NCBI RefSeq assembly: GCF_000424005.1
Contig: NZ_AUJB01000011.1
Location: 1-64,000 of the forward strand
Origin: Pseudobutyrivibrio ruminis CF1b
GTDB lineage: Bacteria; Bacillota; Clostridia; Lachnospirales; Lachnospiraceae
DNA length: 64,000 bases
Reading direction: 5' to 3'
A program made the translations under genes and the position numbers. Each line of letters opens with the position of its first letter. Positions within the stretch are counted from its first letter, which is position 1. Positions 43,751 through 52,952 of the stretch are shown in pieces. The notes below the pieces were generated by a model. The model was not told the DNA's origin. It searched no databases and was given only the letters and a program-made list of their open reading frames with translations.

Positions 43751-44248
43751 ATGTTAAATATAATTTTACATGAGCCTGAAATTCCAGCTAACACTGGAAA
43801 TATCGGACGTACATGCTGTGCCACAGGCACCCGCCTTCACTTAATTGAGCCTTTAGGCTTTGTCCTTACAGACAAGACTGTGAAGCGTGCAGGCATGGAT
43901 TACTGGGACCGCCTTGAGGTGTTCCGTTATGATGACTGGGACGATTTCAAAGCCAAGAACCCAGATGCAAAGATTTACATGGCCACCACAAAGGCTAAAC
44001 GTACTCATACCGAGGTGAATTACGAGCCAGACTGCTACATAATGTTCGGCAAGGAAAGCGCAGGCATCCCTGAAGAAATCCTTGTAGACAATGAGGAGAA
44101 TTGCGTTCGTATCCCAATGGGACATGATATACGTTCTCTTAATTTATCAAATTCAGTTGCCATCATTTTATACGAGGCACTGAGACAGAACGACTTCCTC
44201 GGTTTGGAGACTGAGGGTAATTTACATAGACTCAACTGGAAGGAATAG
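43751..44248 (+). CDS. trmL: tRNA (cytidine/uridine-34 2'-O)-methyltransferase
   Basis: The 165-residue SPOUT-class enzyme shows EPEIPANTGNIGRTC at its start, FGKESAGIPEEIL in the middle and IPMGHDIRSLNLSNSVAI near the end. These are the three knot motifs of TrmL, which methylates the wobble base of tRNA-Leu using S-adenosylmethionine. The ATG at 43751 gives the family's usual MLNI start. A TTG at 43736 lies within the hairpin arm and is less likely. It ends 9 bp before the ECF transporter ATPase. Confidence 0.92.
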   Translation: MLNIILHEPEIPANTGNIGRTCCATGTRLHLIEPLGFVLTDKTVKRAGMDYWDRLEVFRYDDWDDFKAKNPDAKIYMATTKAKRTHTEVNYEPDCYIMFGKESAGIPEEILVDNEENCVRIPMGHDIRSLNLSNSVAIILYEALRQNDFLGLETEGNLHRLNWKE

Positions 44249-44257
44249 TGGGTACCA

Positions 44258-46027
44258 ATGTCAATTATCAAATCAAAGAATTTAGTTCATGAATATATAA
44301 GACGTGATGAAGAGGGAAACGTGGAGTCTATCCAGGTTGCCCTCGACCACGTTAATCTTAATGTGGAACCAGGCCAGTTTATCTCTATTTTAGGACATAA
44401 TGGCTCTGGCAAATCCACTTTCGCCAAGCACATCAATGCACTTCTTACACCTTCTGAGGGCACTCTTTTCGTAGATGGAATGAATGTCTCAGATGATGAG
44501 TTCACTTTTGCAGTTCGTCAGACTGCAGGAATGGTTTTCCAAAATCCAGACAATCAGATAATTGCATCTGTAGTTGATGAGGACGTGGCTTTTGGTCCTG
44601 AGAACATCGGAGTTCCAACTGATGAAATTTTAAAGAGAGTTGAAAAATCTCTTAAGATGGTAGGAATGTACAAATATAAGAGTCATTCGCCTAACAAGCT
44701 TTCAGGTGGACAGAAGCAGCGTGTTGCCATTGCTGGAGTTATGGCTATGGAGCCAAAGTGTATTATTCTTGATGAGCCAACAGCCATGCTTGACCCTGAT
44801 GGACGTAAGGATGTGCTTCAGGCAGTTCATACACTTAACAAGGAAAAAGGAATCACAGTAATCCTTATCACTCATTACATGGAAGAGGTAGTTGATTCAG
44901 ATTATGTCTTCGTAATGGAAAAGGGTAAGGTTTTCATGGAGGGGACACCTCGTGAGATTTTTAAGGATGTTGACCTTTTAAAGGAGCACAGCCTTGATGT
45001 TCCTCAGGTTACACTTTTAGCTCATGAGCTTAGAAAGTCAGGACTTCCACTTCCTGAGTGTATTCTTACAAGAGAGGAGCTTGTAAACAGCCTTCTTCAG
45101 ATTAAGAATTCAGGGGCAGCAGTTACAGCTGCGGCATCTCAGGCTACAAAGGGTGGAGCTTCTGCTATTAAATCGGCTACAAACGAATTGATTTTAGATC
45201 ACGTTTCATATAAATACAGCCCAGGCACAGCCTATGAGGTTACAGCTCTTGATGATGTAAGCCTTTCTATAAAGGAAGGTGAGTTTATTGGAATCATTGG
45301 CCACACAGGCAGCGGCAAGTCTACACTTGTGCAGCACCTGAATGGTCTTATCAAAGCTACAGATGGTCACATCTATTATCGTGGCCAGGATATATACGAT
45401 AAGGATTATGATATCAAGGAGCTTCGCACTCAGGTAGGAATGGTATTCCAGTATCCTGAGCATCAGCTTTTCGAGACTACAGTATTTAAGGATGTTCAGT
45501 TTGGTCCTAAGAATCAGGGACTTGATGAGAAGGAGCAGATTAAGAGAGCATATGAGGCTCTTGGCTTAGTAGGTCTTCCTGAGGAGTTTTATCTTGCTTC
45601 TCCATTTGAGCTTTCAGGTGGACAGAAGCGCCGTGCAGCTATCGCAGGTGTTATCGCTATGAAGCCAAACGTTATCATCCTTGATGAGCCTACAGCAGGT
45701 CTTGATCCTAAAGGCCGCGATGACATTCTTGGAATGATTGCAGATATGCACAAAAAACGCGGCGATACAGTTATTTTGGTTTCTCATTCAATGGAGGATG
45801 TGGCCAATTACGTAGACCGTATCATCGTTATGGATGCTGGTAAGCCAGCATTTGATGGCACTCCAAAGGAGGTTTTCGCTCATTACAAGGAGCTTGAGGT
45901 TATGGGTCTTGCAGCACCTCAGGTTACATATGTTATGAACGATTTAAAGGCAGCAGGGTTTGACGTTAGAACTGACGCAACTACTGTTGAAGAGGCAAAG
46001 GAAGAAATTTTATGCTACGTGAAATAA
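44258..46027 (+). CDS. Fused ECF transporter ATPases (EcfA1-EcfA2 in one chain)
   Basis: The 589-residue protein contains two complete ABC ATPase domains. The first has Walker A GHNGSGKST (46-54), LSGGQ (148-152) and Walker B IILDEP. The second begins near residue 310 and has GHTGSGKST, LSGGQKRR and IILDEPTAGLD. They correspond to EcfA1 and EcfA2, normally separate genes. They power uptake of vitamins or metals through EcfT and exchangeable S components. EcfT follows with a 16-bp overlap. No S component is present, so this is a shared module for S genes elsewhere. Confidence 0.92.
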   Translation: MSIIKSKNLVHEYIRRDEEGNVESIQVALDHVNLNVEPGQFISILGHNGSGKSTFAKHINALLTPSEGTLFVDGMNVSDDEFTFAVRQTAGMVFQNPDNQIIASVVDEDVAFGPENIGVPTDEILKRVEKSLKMVGMYKYKSHSPNKLSGGQKQRVAIAGVMAMEPKCIILDEPTAMLDPDGRKDVLQAVHTLNKEKGITVILITHYMEEVVDSDYVFVMEKGKVFMEGTPREIFKDVDLLKEHSLDVPQVTLLAHELRKSGLPLPECILTREELVNSLLQIKNSGAAVTAAASQATKGGASAIKSATNELILDHVSYKYSPGTAYEVTALDDVSLSIKEGEFIGIIGHTGSGKSTLVQHLNGLIKATDGHIYYRGQDIYDKDYDIKELRTQVGMVFQYPEHQLFETTVFKDVQFGPKNQGLDEKEQIKRAYEALGLVGLPEEFYLASPFELSGGQKRRAAIAGVIAMKPNVIILDEPTAGLDPKGRDDILGMIADMHKKRGDTVILVSHSMEDVANYVDRIIVMDAGKPAFDGTPKEVFAHYKELEVMGLAAPQVTYVMNDLKAAGFDVRTDATTVEEAKEEILCYVK

Positions 46028-46812
46028 CCTTAGGACAATATTATCCAGCAGAATCAGTGCTTCACTCCCTAGATCCACGTGTGAAGCTATTTGGTACGCT
46101 GATTTTTATAATTACACTGTTTTCAGCTAATAATGTGATACTTTTTGGTGCAGTGCTTATTACACTTATCGGTATTATCAAAATGAGTCATGTACCATTT
46201 TCATTTATGGTAAAGGGTCTTCGTTCAATTATTATTTTGTTGATAATCGCAGGTCTTTTCAATCTGTTCCTTACACCTGGAAAGACATTGGCATCATTTT
46301 GGATTTTTACAATTTCAGATGTAGGTCTTAAGAACGCAGTACTTATGACAAGCCGCATGGTACTTCTTATTATCGGTACATCCGTTATGACACTTACAAC
46401 AACTCCTAATCAGCTTACAGATGGTTTAGAGAAGTCCCTTGGATTTATGAAAAAGGCAGGAGTTCCTGTTCATGAGATTTCCATGATGATGTCTATAGCT
46501 CTCAGATTTATCCCAATCCTCATTGAGGAGACAGATAAAATTATGAAGGCTCAGATGGCCAGAGGCGCAGACTTCGAGTCAGGCGGACTTATCAAAAAGG
46601 CAAAGAACATGGTGCCACTTCTTGTACCACTTTTTGTTTCTGCATTCAGAAGAGCAAATGACTTGTCTTTTGCAATGGAAGCAAGATGCTATAATGGAGG
46701 AGAGGGCAGGACTAAGATGCGACCTCTTAAGTACACATCCTTAGACCAGCGTGCCTACATTTGTATAGCACTTTATTTAATAGTTTTTTATTCAGCAAAG
46801 GTAATTTTATAA
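46012..46812 (+). CDS. ecfT: ECF transporter transmembrane protein EcfT
   Basis: The 266-residue membrane protein starts with LDPRVKL and has about five to six membrane segments. The paired coupling motifs ARG (QMARGADF) and a second Arg-containing helix (FRRANDLSFAMEARCY) contact the two ATPases. It couples ATP use to S-component toppling. The start lies in the end of the ATPase gene, behind AAGGAAG, and truA follows one base after its stop. Confidence 0.92.
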   Translation: MLREITLGQYYPAESVLHSLDPRVKLFGTLIFIITLFSANNVILFGAVLITLIGIIKMSHVPFSFMVKGLRSIIILLIIAGLFNLFLTPGKTLASFWIFTISDVGLKNAVLMTSRMVLLIIGTSVMTLTTTPNQLTDGLEKSLGFMKKAGVPVHEISMMMSIALRFIPILIEETDKIMKAQMARGADFESGGLIKKAKNMVPLLVPLFVSAFRRANDLSFAMEARCYNGGEGRTKMRPLKYTSLDQRAYICIALYLIVFYSAKVIL

Positions 46813-46813
46813 T

Positions 46814-47548
46814 ATGCGAGTAATGATTGTTGTGGCCTATGACGGGTCAAACTATTCTGGTTGGCAGATTCAGCCAAACGGAGTAACAATTGAACAGAAA
46901 TTAAACGAGGCTCTTACAGATCTTTTGCAAGAGCCTATCTCTATTATGGGAGCTAGTAGAACAGATGCTGGTGTGCATTCCCTTGGAAATGTGGCGGTAT
47001 TTGATACCACTAGCCGTATGCCAGCTGACAAAATCAGCTTTGCACTTAATCAGCGTCTTCCAGACGACATCGTGGTTCAATATTCCTGCCAGGTGGAGGA
47101 TGATTTTCATCCTAGATATGCCGCCTGCCGCAAGACCTACGAATACAAGATTTTAAACCGCAAGATGCCAGATCCTACAAAGCGTAAGGATACATTCCAT
47201 TACTACTATGACTTGGATGTGGAAAAGATGAATGAGGCAGCTGCATACCTTATTGGCCAGCATGATTTCACTTCATTTTCATCTGTAAAAGCACAGGTTA
47301 AGTCCCGTGTACGTACTATTTATACCGCAAAGGTTTATAAGGAAGATGATGTTATACACATTCGTCTCACAGGAGATGGCTTCCTTTATAACATGGTTCG
47401 CATCATTGCAGGTACTCTTATTAAGGTTGGTGCAGGAGAGATGGAACCAATGTATATGCTTGAGATATTCCGTGGTCGCAACCGCGAGCTGGCTGGCCCA
47501 ACAGCTCCAGCACACGGCCTTACCATGATTGGAATTGAATACGAATAA
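46814..47548 (+). CDS. truA: tRNA pseudouridine(38-40) synthase
   Basis: The 244-residue enzyme has the catalytic aspartate in ASRTDAGVHS and the family motifs YDGSNYSGWQ at the start and GDGFLYNMVRIIAGT near the end. It converts uridines 38-40 of the anticodon arm to pseudouridine. The ecfA-ecfT-truA order is a common Firmicutes arrangement, usually near rplM-rpsI as here. A terminator follows at 47561. Confidence 0.96.
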   Translation: MRVMIVVAYDGSNYSGWQIQPNGVTIEQKLNEALTDLLQEPISIMGASRTDAGVHSLGNVAVFDTTSRMPADKISFALNQRLPDDIVVQYSCQVEDDFHPRYAACRKTYEYKILNRKMPDPTKRKDTFHYYYDLDVEKMNEAAAYLIGQHDFTSFSSVKAQVKSRVRTIYTAKVYKEDDVIHIRLTGDGFLYNMVRIIAGTLIKVGAGEMEPMYMLEIFRGRNRELAGPTAPAHGLTMIGIEYE

Positions 47549-47560
47549 TAAATGTAATGT

Positions 47561-47586
47561 AAGCTTCCATGTTCGGAAGCTTTTTT
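47561..47586 (+). terminator. Terminator after truA
   Basis: AAGCTTCC (47561-47568) pairs with GGAAGCTT (47575-47582), followed by six T residues. Confidence 0.9.
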
Positions 47587-47633
47587 ACATGTTGGTGGAA
47601 ATTTCGATGTTGCGCTACAAAATTATATAGATA

Positions 47634-47642
47634 TGGTATAAT
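47634..47642 (+). promoter_or_regulatory. Extended -10 promoter for the GH43 gene
   Basis: TGG plus a perfect TATAAT (47637-47642) lies about 54 bp before the GH43 start. No clear -35 is seen at normal spacing. Confidence 0.5.
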
Positions 47643-47695
47643 CGTCATACAGGGAGTTATGAATAAAAATATAAGGGGAGAGAAAGGGAGTAATA

Positions 47696-49933
47696 ATGAA
47701 AAAAAGAAGGGGGATGATTGGGTTGCTTGCGGCAGCTCTTGTTTTAGTTGGCATGAATCCGACTGTAGCAAAGGCTGATAATCCAATCGTACAAACAATC
47801 TATTCCACTGATCCAGCGCCTATGGTCTATGGGGATACTGTGTATGTGTACACAGGTCACGATGAGGACGGAGCCAAGTACTACGATATGAGAGACTGGC
47901 ACTGCTACTCAACAAAGGACATGGTTAACTGGACAGACCATGGTGTAGTATGCTCGCTCGACACCTTCAGTTGGGCAAAATCTGATGCCTGGGCAGGTCA
48001 GGTGGTAGAGCGAGGCGGCAAATTCTATTATTATGTTCCTGTGATTGCAAAACAGGGCGGCAATTCTATTGGTGTGGCTGTATCTGATAGCCCAACAGGT
48101 CCATTCAAGGATGCACTAGGACATCCTCTATGTCAGGGTTACGGTTTTATCGACCCTACTGTTTATGTGGATTCAGACGGCCAGGCATATCTCTATTTTG
48201 GAAATCCAAATTTATGCTATGTAAAACTTAATCGAAACATGATTTCATATTCAGGTGGAATCAACAAGGTGAACACTACTACTCAAAGCTTTGGCCCTTA
48301 TCCTGGACGCGCCAGCGCATACGAGGAGGGTCCATGGTTCTATAAGAGAGGCAACCTGTATTACATGCTCTTCTCTGGTAATGGTATTCCAGAGCACATC
48401 GCATATTCTACAAGCCCAACACCTACAGGCCCTTGGACCTATCGAGGTGTCATCATGCCTACAGAGGGCAGAAGCTTTACAAATCACTGCGGTGTAGTTG
48501 ATTTTAAGGGTCACTCATATTTCTTCTATCATAATGGAGCTCTTCCAGGTGGTAGCGGATTTGCTCGTTCAGTAGCAGTTGAGGAATTTAAATACAATCC
48601 TGATGGAAGCTTCCCTACAATCAAGATGTCTACTTCAGGCCCAAATCCTATTGCAAACCTAAATCCTTACGGCAGAGTGGAGGCAGAAACAATCTGCTTC
48701 TCAAGCGGAGTAAAGACAGAGGCTTGTGGCGAAGGTACACAGAATGTAGCCTTCATCGAGAATAATGATTGGATCAAGGTTAAGAATGTTGATTTTGGTA
48801 GCGGCGCAAAGGCTTTCGCAGCAAGAGTTGCATCACCTTCTGGAGGAGGAACTATTGAGCTTCACCTGGATTCATTAACTGGAAGAACAATCGGCACAAT
48901 AAAGGTTCCAAACACAGGCAACTGGCAGAAATATGTTACAGAATATTGCGATGTAAATGGAGTGAGCGGACGCCATGATTTGTATTTCGCATTTAAGGGT
49001 AATGGTGGATCCCTGATGAACTTTAATTACTGGCAGTTCTTCCCAGTAGAAGATAAGCCAGCACCAACTCCAACACCTCAGCCTCAACCAAGCGGTCAGA
49101 ACGTAAATAATAACAGTACAGCTCATATTGATAATGGCTGGTATTATTTGAAGAATACAAATTCCCAGAGATATTTGGCTGTTGAGGGAGACAAGGCAGA
49201 AGCTGGTACAAACGTGTGCATCTTTAGGGGAACAGGTGCGGATGGACAGAAGTGGTATGTTGAAAACACATCTGACGGATATATCACATTAAAGTCAGGC
49301 CTTGGAAACTTCATGCTCGATGTGGCCAATGCAGAAAATGTGGATGGTGCAAATATCGGTATTTACCATGGATATTCAGGAGATGCCCAGAAATTTATAG
49401 TTAAGAATACAAAAAAATCTGGTGTTTATACCATCGGCACAAAGGTTTCCTCAGCTACTAAATATATAGATGTTTATGAACATAAAAAGACTGATGGTAC
49501 TAATGTATGCCAGTGGCTATACTATGGTAATCCAAATCAGGAGTGGATATTTGAGCCTTGTCAGGCGCCAGGTGCAGCTCAACCTACACCACAGCCTACA
49601 CCAGCACCACAGCTTACACCAACACCTTCACCTACTGTTAGCGGAAAGGGGCTCGAGGCAACTTCTACAGTAAACAGCTGGGGCTCAGGTTACACTGCAT
49701 CTGTTAAAATCTCTAATTCTACAGGCCAGCAGGTAAACGGATGGACTGCAAAGATTAAAAAGAGTCAGGTGAAGATTGATGCCATCTGGAATGTAAATCT
49801 TAAGGAATCTGGCGATTACTATGTTATTACACCAGTAGAATGGAACGCATCTATTGGAAATGGTGGAAGTGTAGAGTTTGGCTTTAATGGAGCTGGCTCA
49901 GTTTCTAACAATATCACTATTGAAATTGAATAA
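47696..49933 (+). CDS. Secreted GH43 arabinoxylan hydrolase with CBM6, CBM13 and CBM2-like modules
   Basis: The 745-residue protein has a signal peptide ending near AKA. The GH43 five-bladed propeller (about 30-320) has the base D39 in STDPAPM, a second Asp in GFIDPTV and the acid Glu in AYEEGPW. A CBM6 module follows (about 328-452, starting YGRVEAE), then a Pro/Thr linker. A ricin-type CBM13 lies near 475-625, then another Pro/Thr linker. A CBM2-like cellulose-binding domain (about 648-745) has conserved Trp residues. The order GH43-CBM6 is typical of arabinoxylan arabinofuranohydrolases (XynD-like). The enzyme probably trims arabinose from xylan while held on cellulose or xylan. Confidence 0.9.
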   Translation: MKKRRGMIGLLAAALVLVGMNPTVAKADNPIVQTIYSTDPAPMVYGDTVYVYTGHDEDGAKYYDMRDWHCYSTKDMVNWTDHGVVCSLDTFSWAKSDAWAGQVVERGGKFYYYVPVIAKQGGNSIGVAVSDSPTGPFKDALGHPLCQGYGFIDPTVYVDSDGQAYLYFGNPNLCYVKLNRNMISYSGGINKVNTTTQSFGPYPGRASAYEEGPWFYKRGNLYYMLFSGNGIPEHIAYSTSPTPTGPWTYRGVIMPTEGRSFTNHCGVVDFKGHSYFFYHNGALPGGSGFARSVAVEEFKYNPDGSFPTIKMSTSGPNPIANLNPYGRVEAETICFSSGVKTEACGEGTQNVAFIENNDWIKVKNVDFGSGAKAFAARVASPSGGGTIELHLDSLTGRTIGTIKVPNTGNWQKYVTEYCDVNGVSGRHDLYFAFKGNGGSLMNFNYWQFFPVEDKPAPTPTPQPQPSGQNVNNNSTAHIDNGWYYLKNTNSQRYLAVEGDKAEAGTNVCIFRGTGADGQKWYVENTSDGYITLKSGLGNFMLDVANAENVDGANIGIYHGYSGDAQKFIVKNTKKSGVYTIGTKVSSATKYIDVYEHKKTDGTNVCQWLYYGNPNQEWIFEPCQAPGAAQPTPQPTPAPQLTPTPSPTVSGKGLEATSTVNSWGSGYTASVKISNSTGQQVNGWTAKIKKSQVKIDAIWNVNLKESGDYYVITPVEWNASIGNGGSVEFGFNGAGSVSNNITIEIE

Positions 49934-49950
49934 TTTTGGTTTATAATATG

Positions 49951-49986
49951 ACCTCTGGCTGTTATAATACAACCAGAGGTTTTTTA
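49951..49986 (+). terminator. Terminator after the GH43 gene
   Basis: ACCTCTGG (49951-49958) pairs with CCAGAGGT (49973-49980), followed by six T residues. Confidence 0.9.
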
Positions 49987-50019
49987 TGATTTTTTCTACT
50001 CCAAAACGTAAATTTTATA

Positions 50020-50048
50020 TTGACGTCATTAGATTCCTATAGTAGAAT
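50020..50048 (+). promoter_or_regulatory. Promoter of rplM-rpsI
   Basis: TTGACG (50020-50025), a 17-bp spacer and TAGAAT (50043-50048) fit a strong sigma-A promoter. Confidence 0.8.
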
Positions 50049-50054
50049 GTCATA

Positions 50055-50178
50055 GTTGATGTAGTAAGGAGACTTGTGTCCATTAGCCCGGAGACAGGTT
50101 TTACTATAACTTTCCGAGACAGTGCCCGGACATCACTTTCTTGGAGCTTTTTCAGATTTATTTAAGGAGGAATTCTCA
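50055..50178 (+). promoter_or_regulatory. Ribosomal protein L13 leader
   Basis: The roughly 125-nt leader contains self-complementary segments and repeated GAGACAG motifs (around 50090 and 50116). Firmicutes rplM-rpsI operons often carry an L13-binding autoregulatory leader here. I assign it by position and length, not by a model match. Confidence 0.5.
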
Positions 50179-50607
50179 ATGAATACTTATATGCCAAACC
50201 CATCTCAGCTTGAGAGAAAATGGTATGTAGTTGATGCAGAAGGACAGACACTTGGTCGTCTTTGTGCAGAAGTTGCAAAGGTTTTAAGAGGTAAGAATAA
50301 GCCAGTCTTCACTCCACACGCTGATTGTGGTGACTATGTTATCGTAGTTAATGCAGAGAAGATTAAGGTTACAGGTAAGAAGCTTGATCAGAAGATCTAC
50401 TATCATCACTCAGACTATGTTGGTGGTATGAAGGAGACAACTCTTCGTGAGATGCTCAACACACACCCTGACAGAGTTATCGAGCACGCTGTTAAGGGCA
50501 TGCTTCCAAAGGGACCACTTGGTCGTCAGATGTACACAAAGCTTTTCGTTTACGCTGGACCAGATCACAAGCAGCAGGCACAGAAGCCAGAAGTGCTTAC
50601 ATTTTAA
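50179..50607 (+). CDS. rplM: 50S ribosomal protein L13
   Basis: The 142-residue protein starts MNTYMPN and carries the L13 signature near [22 protein letters not shown] and [12 protein letters not shown]. It is an early assembly protein of the large subunit. AAGGAGG lies 8 bp before the ATG at 50179. A longer in-frame start at 50122 lies in the leader and is rejected. It is followed by rpsI in the conserved order. Confidence 0.97.
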   Translation: MNTYMPNPSQLERKWYVVDAEGQTLGRLCAEVAKVLRGKNKPVFTPHADCGDYVIVVNAEKIKVTGKKLDQKIYYHHSDYVGGMKETTLREMLNTHPDRVIEHAVKGMLPKGPLGRQMYTKLFVYAGPDHKQQAQKPEVLTF

Positions 50608-50620
50608 TAGGAGGTAGATC

Positions 50621-51013
50621 ATGGCTAATACAAAGTATTATGGAACTGGTAGAAGAAAGTCTTCAGTTGCTAGAGTATATCTTGTACCTGGCACAGGTAA
50701 GATCACTATAAATAAGAGAGATATCGACGAGTACCTTGGTCTTGAGACATTAAAGGTAGTTGTTCGTCAGCCACTTGTAGCTACAGGTACTGTAGAGAAG
50801 TTTGACGTTATCGTTAACGTTAAGGGTGGCGGATACACTGGCCAGGCTGGTGCTATCAGACACGGTATCTCACGTGCACTCCTTGAGGTAGATGCTGAGT
50901 ACAGACCTACACTTAAGGCTGCTGGATTCCTCACAAGAGATCCACGTATGAAGGAGCGTAAGAAGTACGGCTTAAAGGCTGCTCGTCGCGCACCTCAGTT
51001 CTCAAAGAGATAA
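50621..51013 (+). CDS. rpsI: 30S ribosomal protein S9
   Basis: The 130-residue protein has the [12 protein letters not shown] start and the conserved C-terminal PQFSKR tail, which reaches the P-site tRNA. The last bases (from 50997) double as the attachment site for the mobile element. Insertion keeps the coding sequence intact and only replaces what follows the stop codon. AGGAGG precedes the ATG. Confidence 0.97.
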   Translation: MANTKYYGTGRRKSSVARVYLVPGTGKITINKRDIDEYLGLETLKVVVRQPLVATGTVEKFDVIVNVKGGGYTGQAGAIRHGISRALLEVDAEYRPTLKAAGFLTRDPRMKERKKYGLKAARRAPQFSKR

Positions 51014-51015
51014 TC
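50997..51015. other. attL: attachment core at the 3' end of rpsI
   Basis: The 19-bp core at this position recurs exactly at 57552-57570 and 63589-63607. Its first 15 bp recur at 60603-60617. It encodes the FSKR end and stop of S9. A tyrosine integrase gene lies just inside, pointing toward the site. Confidence 0.8.
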
Positions 51016-51040
51016 TTTCGAGATTTCAAAAGAACTTACA

Positions 51041-51076
51041 AACCTCAGAAACTCAGTGTTTCTGGGGTTTTTCTTT
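51041..51076 (+). terminator. Terminator after rpsI
   Basis: AACCTCAGAAAC (51041-51052) pairs with GTTTCTGGGGTT (51058-51069), followed by TTTCTTTT. It belongs to the inserted side of attL. Confidence 0.85.
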
Positions 51077-51124
51077 TATCTATAATTGTATTCAGTTGTG
51101 GTGAAACGCAGAAAATTTTGTACC

Positions 51125-51155
51125 GTAAACAGCGAGTAAACAGCAGGTAGACAGC
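51125..51155. repeat. Three integrase arm-type repeats
   Basis: GTAAACAGC at 51125 and 51136, and GTAGACAGC at 51147, are spaced exactly 11 bp. Matching pairs lie at 57485/57496 and 60536/60547 near the distal att copies. This is the pattern of integrase arm-binding sites. Confidence 0.65.
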
Positions 51156-51169
51156 AAAATTCTCAAGCC

Positions 51170-52222
51170 TTAGATCTTGTTAATTGCTTCTACCAGAGAC
51201 TGGATATCAAGGTGTGTGTACACTTTCTCTGTCAGAGACATTGCTCCGGAGTGTCCTACGATTTTCTTTATCATTGTAGGATCCACATGAGCTTCCGCCA
51301 GCATTGATATGCAGGTGTGCCTAGTATCATGAGGATTGTGCTCCATACCAAGGTTTTCTATTAGTGGTGTCCAGTAGCTGTCTTTATAGTTCCTGTAGGT
51401 GAATTTTTTGTTGTCATCTGTGTGAAGAAGGTATTCACAGTCAGAGGATTCATACCAGGCTTTGTAGAATGGTAGAACCTTATCTGCTATAGGAACCTTT
51501 CTGATACCATTTTCAGTCTTACTTAGTATCACATCGAAATACTGTTCTTCAAGATGAACATTTTTCTTTTCCAAATCCAGTAGTTCAGATATTCTACAGC
51601 CGTTGTAAATCAGCATCAGTACTGTCTGGTAGAACGGATTATCCTTGAGTTCCCATATCCTGTCAATCTCAGCTTTTGAAAAGATATCTCTCTCAACCTT
51701 ATTTGGATTTTTGTCCTTATACTTGAGGATATCTACAAATTCGGAATAGTCCTTGTTACAGATATCGTTCTTAAGGGCGTAATCATAGAGCTGATTGAAA
51801 AGGACTTTGATCTTACGGAGCGTAGGATAATTTTTTCCGCAGGTATCAATGACATTCTGAAGCTCTGCCAGCCTTATATCTCTAAAAGTTTTGTTGTAAA
51901 GGGTGCCACATACGTTATATGAGGCTGTATACCCATGCACATTGGATTTAGAAATGGTAGGATACTTTGCTTCAGACCAGGCATTATATACGTCTGTGAA
52001 TGTCATTTTGGCTGCTTTTGTATCAAATGGATTCTGATGATAATCTGATAGCATTTGCAAGCCTTCCTGCTTGGTTTCAGCATATCCTATGACATTGTAC
52101 GTCTGCTTTTTGGTACCTTTTTCCGGATCAATGGTCCATCCGGTGGTTACTCTTACCATATAGGGCTTTCTGCGTTTCCCGGACATTTTCATAACACTTC
52201 CATATCCGTTTGGTAATTTCAA
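51170..52222 (-). CDS. Tyrosine-type site-specific integrase
   Basis: The 350-residue protein has an N-terminal arm-binding region and a SAM-like core-binding domain (about 60-150). The catalytic domain has Arg in NGCRISEL, His/Arg in HDTRHTC, His in GHSG and the nucleophile Tyr in KVYTHLD. It belongs with integrases of Tn916/ICE-like and phage elements. The TTG start at 52222 follows AAAGGAGG. The gene ends about 155 bp from attL, the usual place for an integrase. Its likely target is the rpsI end. Confidence 0.93.
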   Translation of the reverse strand: MKLPNGYGSVMKMSGKRRKPYMVRVTTGWTIDPEKGTKKQTYNVIGYAETKQEGLQMLSDYHQNPFDTKAAKMTFTDVYNAWSEAKYPTISKSNVHGYTASYNVCGTLYNKTFRDIRLAELQNVIDTCGKNYPTLRKIKVLFNQLYDYALKNDICNKDYSEFVDILKYKDKNPNKVERDIFSKAEIDRIWELKDNPFYQTVLMLIYNGCRISELLDLEKKNVHLEEQYFDVILSKTENGIRKVPIADKVLPFYKAWYESSDCEYLLHTDDNKKFTYRNYKDSYWTPLIENLGMEHNPHDTRHTCISMLAEAHVDPTMIKKIVGHSGAMSLTEKVYTHLDIQSLVEAINKI

Positions 52223-52274
52223 GTTTTATAAACCTCCTTTGTGCTCAGGAAAATTTATGATTAAAGGTAAGACC

Positions 52275-52790
52275 TTAATCATCTGTCTTATCTGGCAGTG
52301 CTACATTAGCGTAGTATGCCAATTCTGTTTCGAACCAGTGGTCAAAACGATCTTTATTAGAAAAACCCTGTTCCAGGCTTTCCCATTCATCTGCATATCT
52401 TTCAAGGAATAGACATATATCTGCGTTATTTTCTGCCTGTTTGTCGTTTCCACTGAATTTGAGACTACAGCTCCATTCTTCTGTCTTAGGCGGACGTTTC
52501 ACATCTACTTCGAAATGTAATCCTGCCTTCTTGTTTATCTCGTTTAAAACGTACAGAACATCAGATAGTGTTTCTAACCTGATGTTTTGCTTCTGATAGC
52601 CTATAAGCTCAGCCGGTGATATCTGAAGTATCCTTGCTATTTCATTGATAATGGCAATAGAAGGCTCTATCTCTCCACTTTCGTATTTTTGTACGGTTCT
52701 CATGGTTTTGCCAAGCTTATTGGCGAGATCGGTTTGGCTCATATGTAAAGCTTTTCGTGCTGACTTGATTCTATTTCCGATGTCTTCCAT
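52275..52790 (-). CDS. XRE-family repressor of the mobile element
   Basis: The 171-residue protein has an N-terminal helix-turn-helix (about 5-60; MSQTDLANKLG, RTVQKYESG). An unrecognised C-terminal part is rich in acidic and aromatic residues. The ATG at 52790 lies 8 bp after AAGGAGG. It is divergent from the small gene at 52953, and six copies of an ATACGAATTA-like operator fill the gap. It probably keeps the element's excision and transfer genes off. Confidence 0.88.
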   Translation of the reverse strand: MEDIGNRIKSARKALHMSQTDLANKLGKTMRTVQKYESGEIEPSIAIINEIARILQISPAELIGYQKQNIRLETLSDVLYVLNEINKKAGLHFEVDVKRPPKTEEWSCSLKFSGNDKQAENNADICLFLERYADEWESLEQGFSNKDRFDHWFETELAYYANVALPDKTDD

Positions 52791-52828
52791 TATGACAACC
52801 TCCTTTTCCTGAATTGTAACACGTGGCA

Positions 52829-52929
52829 ATACGAATTACAAGAGCGTAATGCGAATTAAATATACATAATAAAGTTTGACAAACGAATTATTATGTCGTA
52901 TTATCAAAATACGAACTGGCAATTCGTAT
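52829..52929. promoter_or_regulatory. Operator array of the XRE repressor
   Basis: Copies of ATACGAATTA, with one to three changes, lie at 52829, 52849, 52881 and 52909. Reverse copies lie at 52895-52904 and 52920-52929. Several overlap the promoter at 52876-52904. Confidence 0.7.
52876..52904 (+). promoter_or_regulatory. Rightward promoter of the mobile element
   Basis: TTGACA (52876-52881), a 17-bp spacer and TATTAT (52899-52904) form a near-consensus promoter, covered by repressor operators. Confidence 0.82.
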
Positions 52930-52952
52930 TTTACAGAAGGGAGGTGAGAAGT

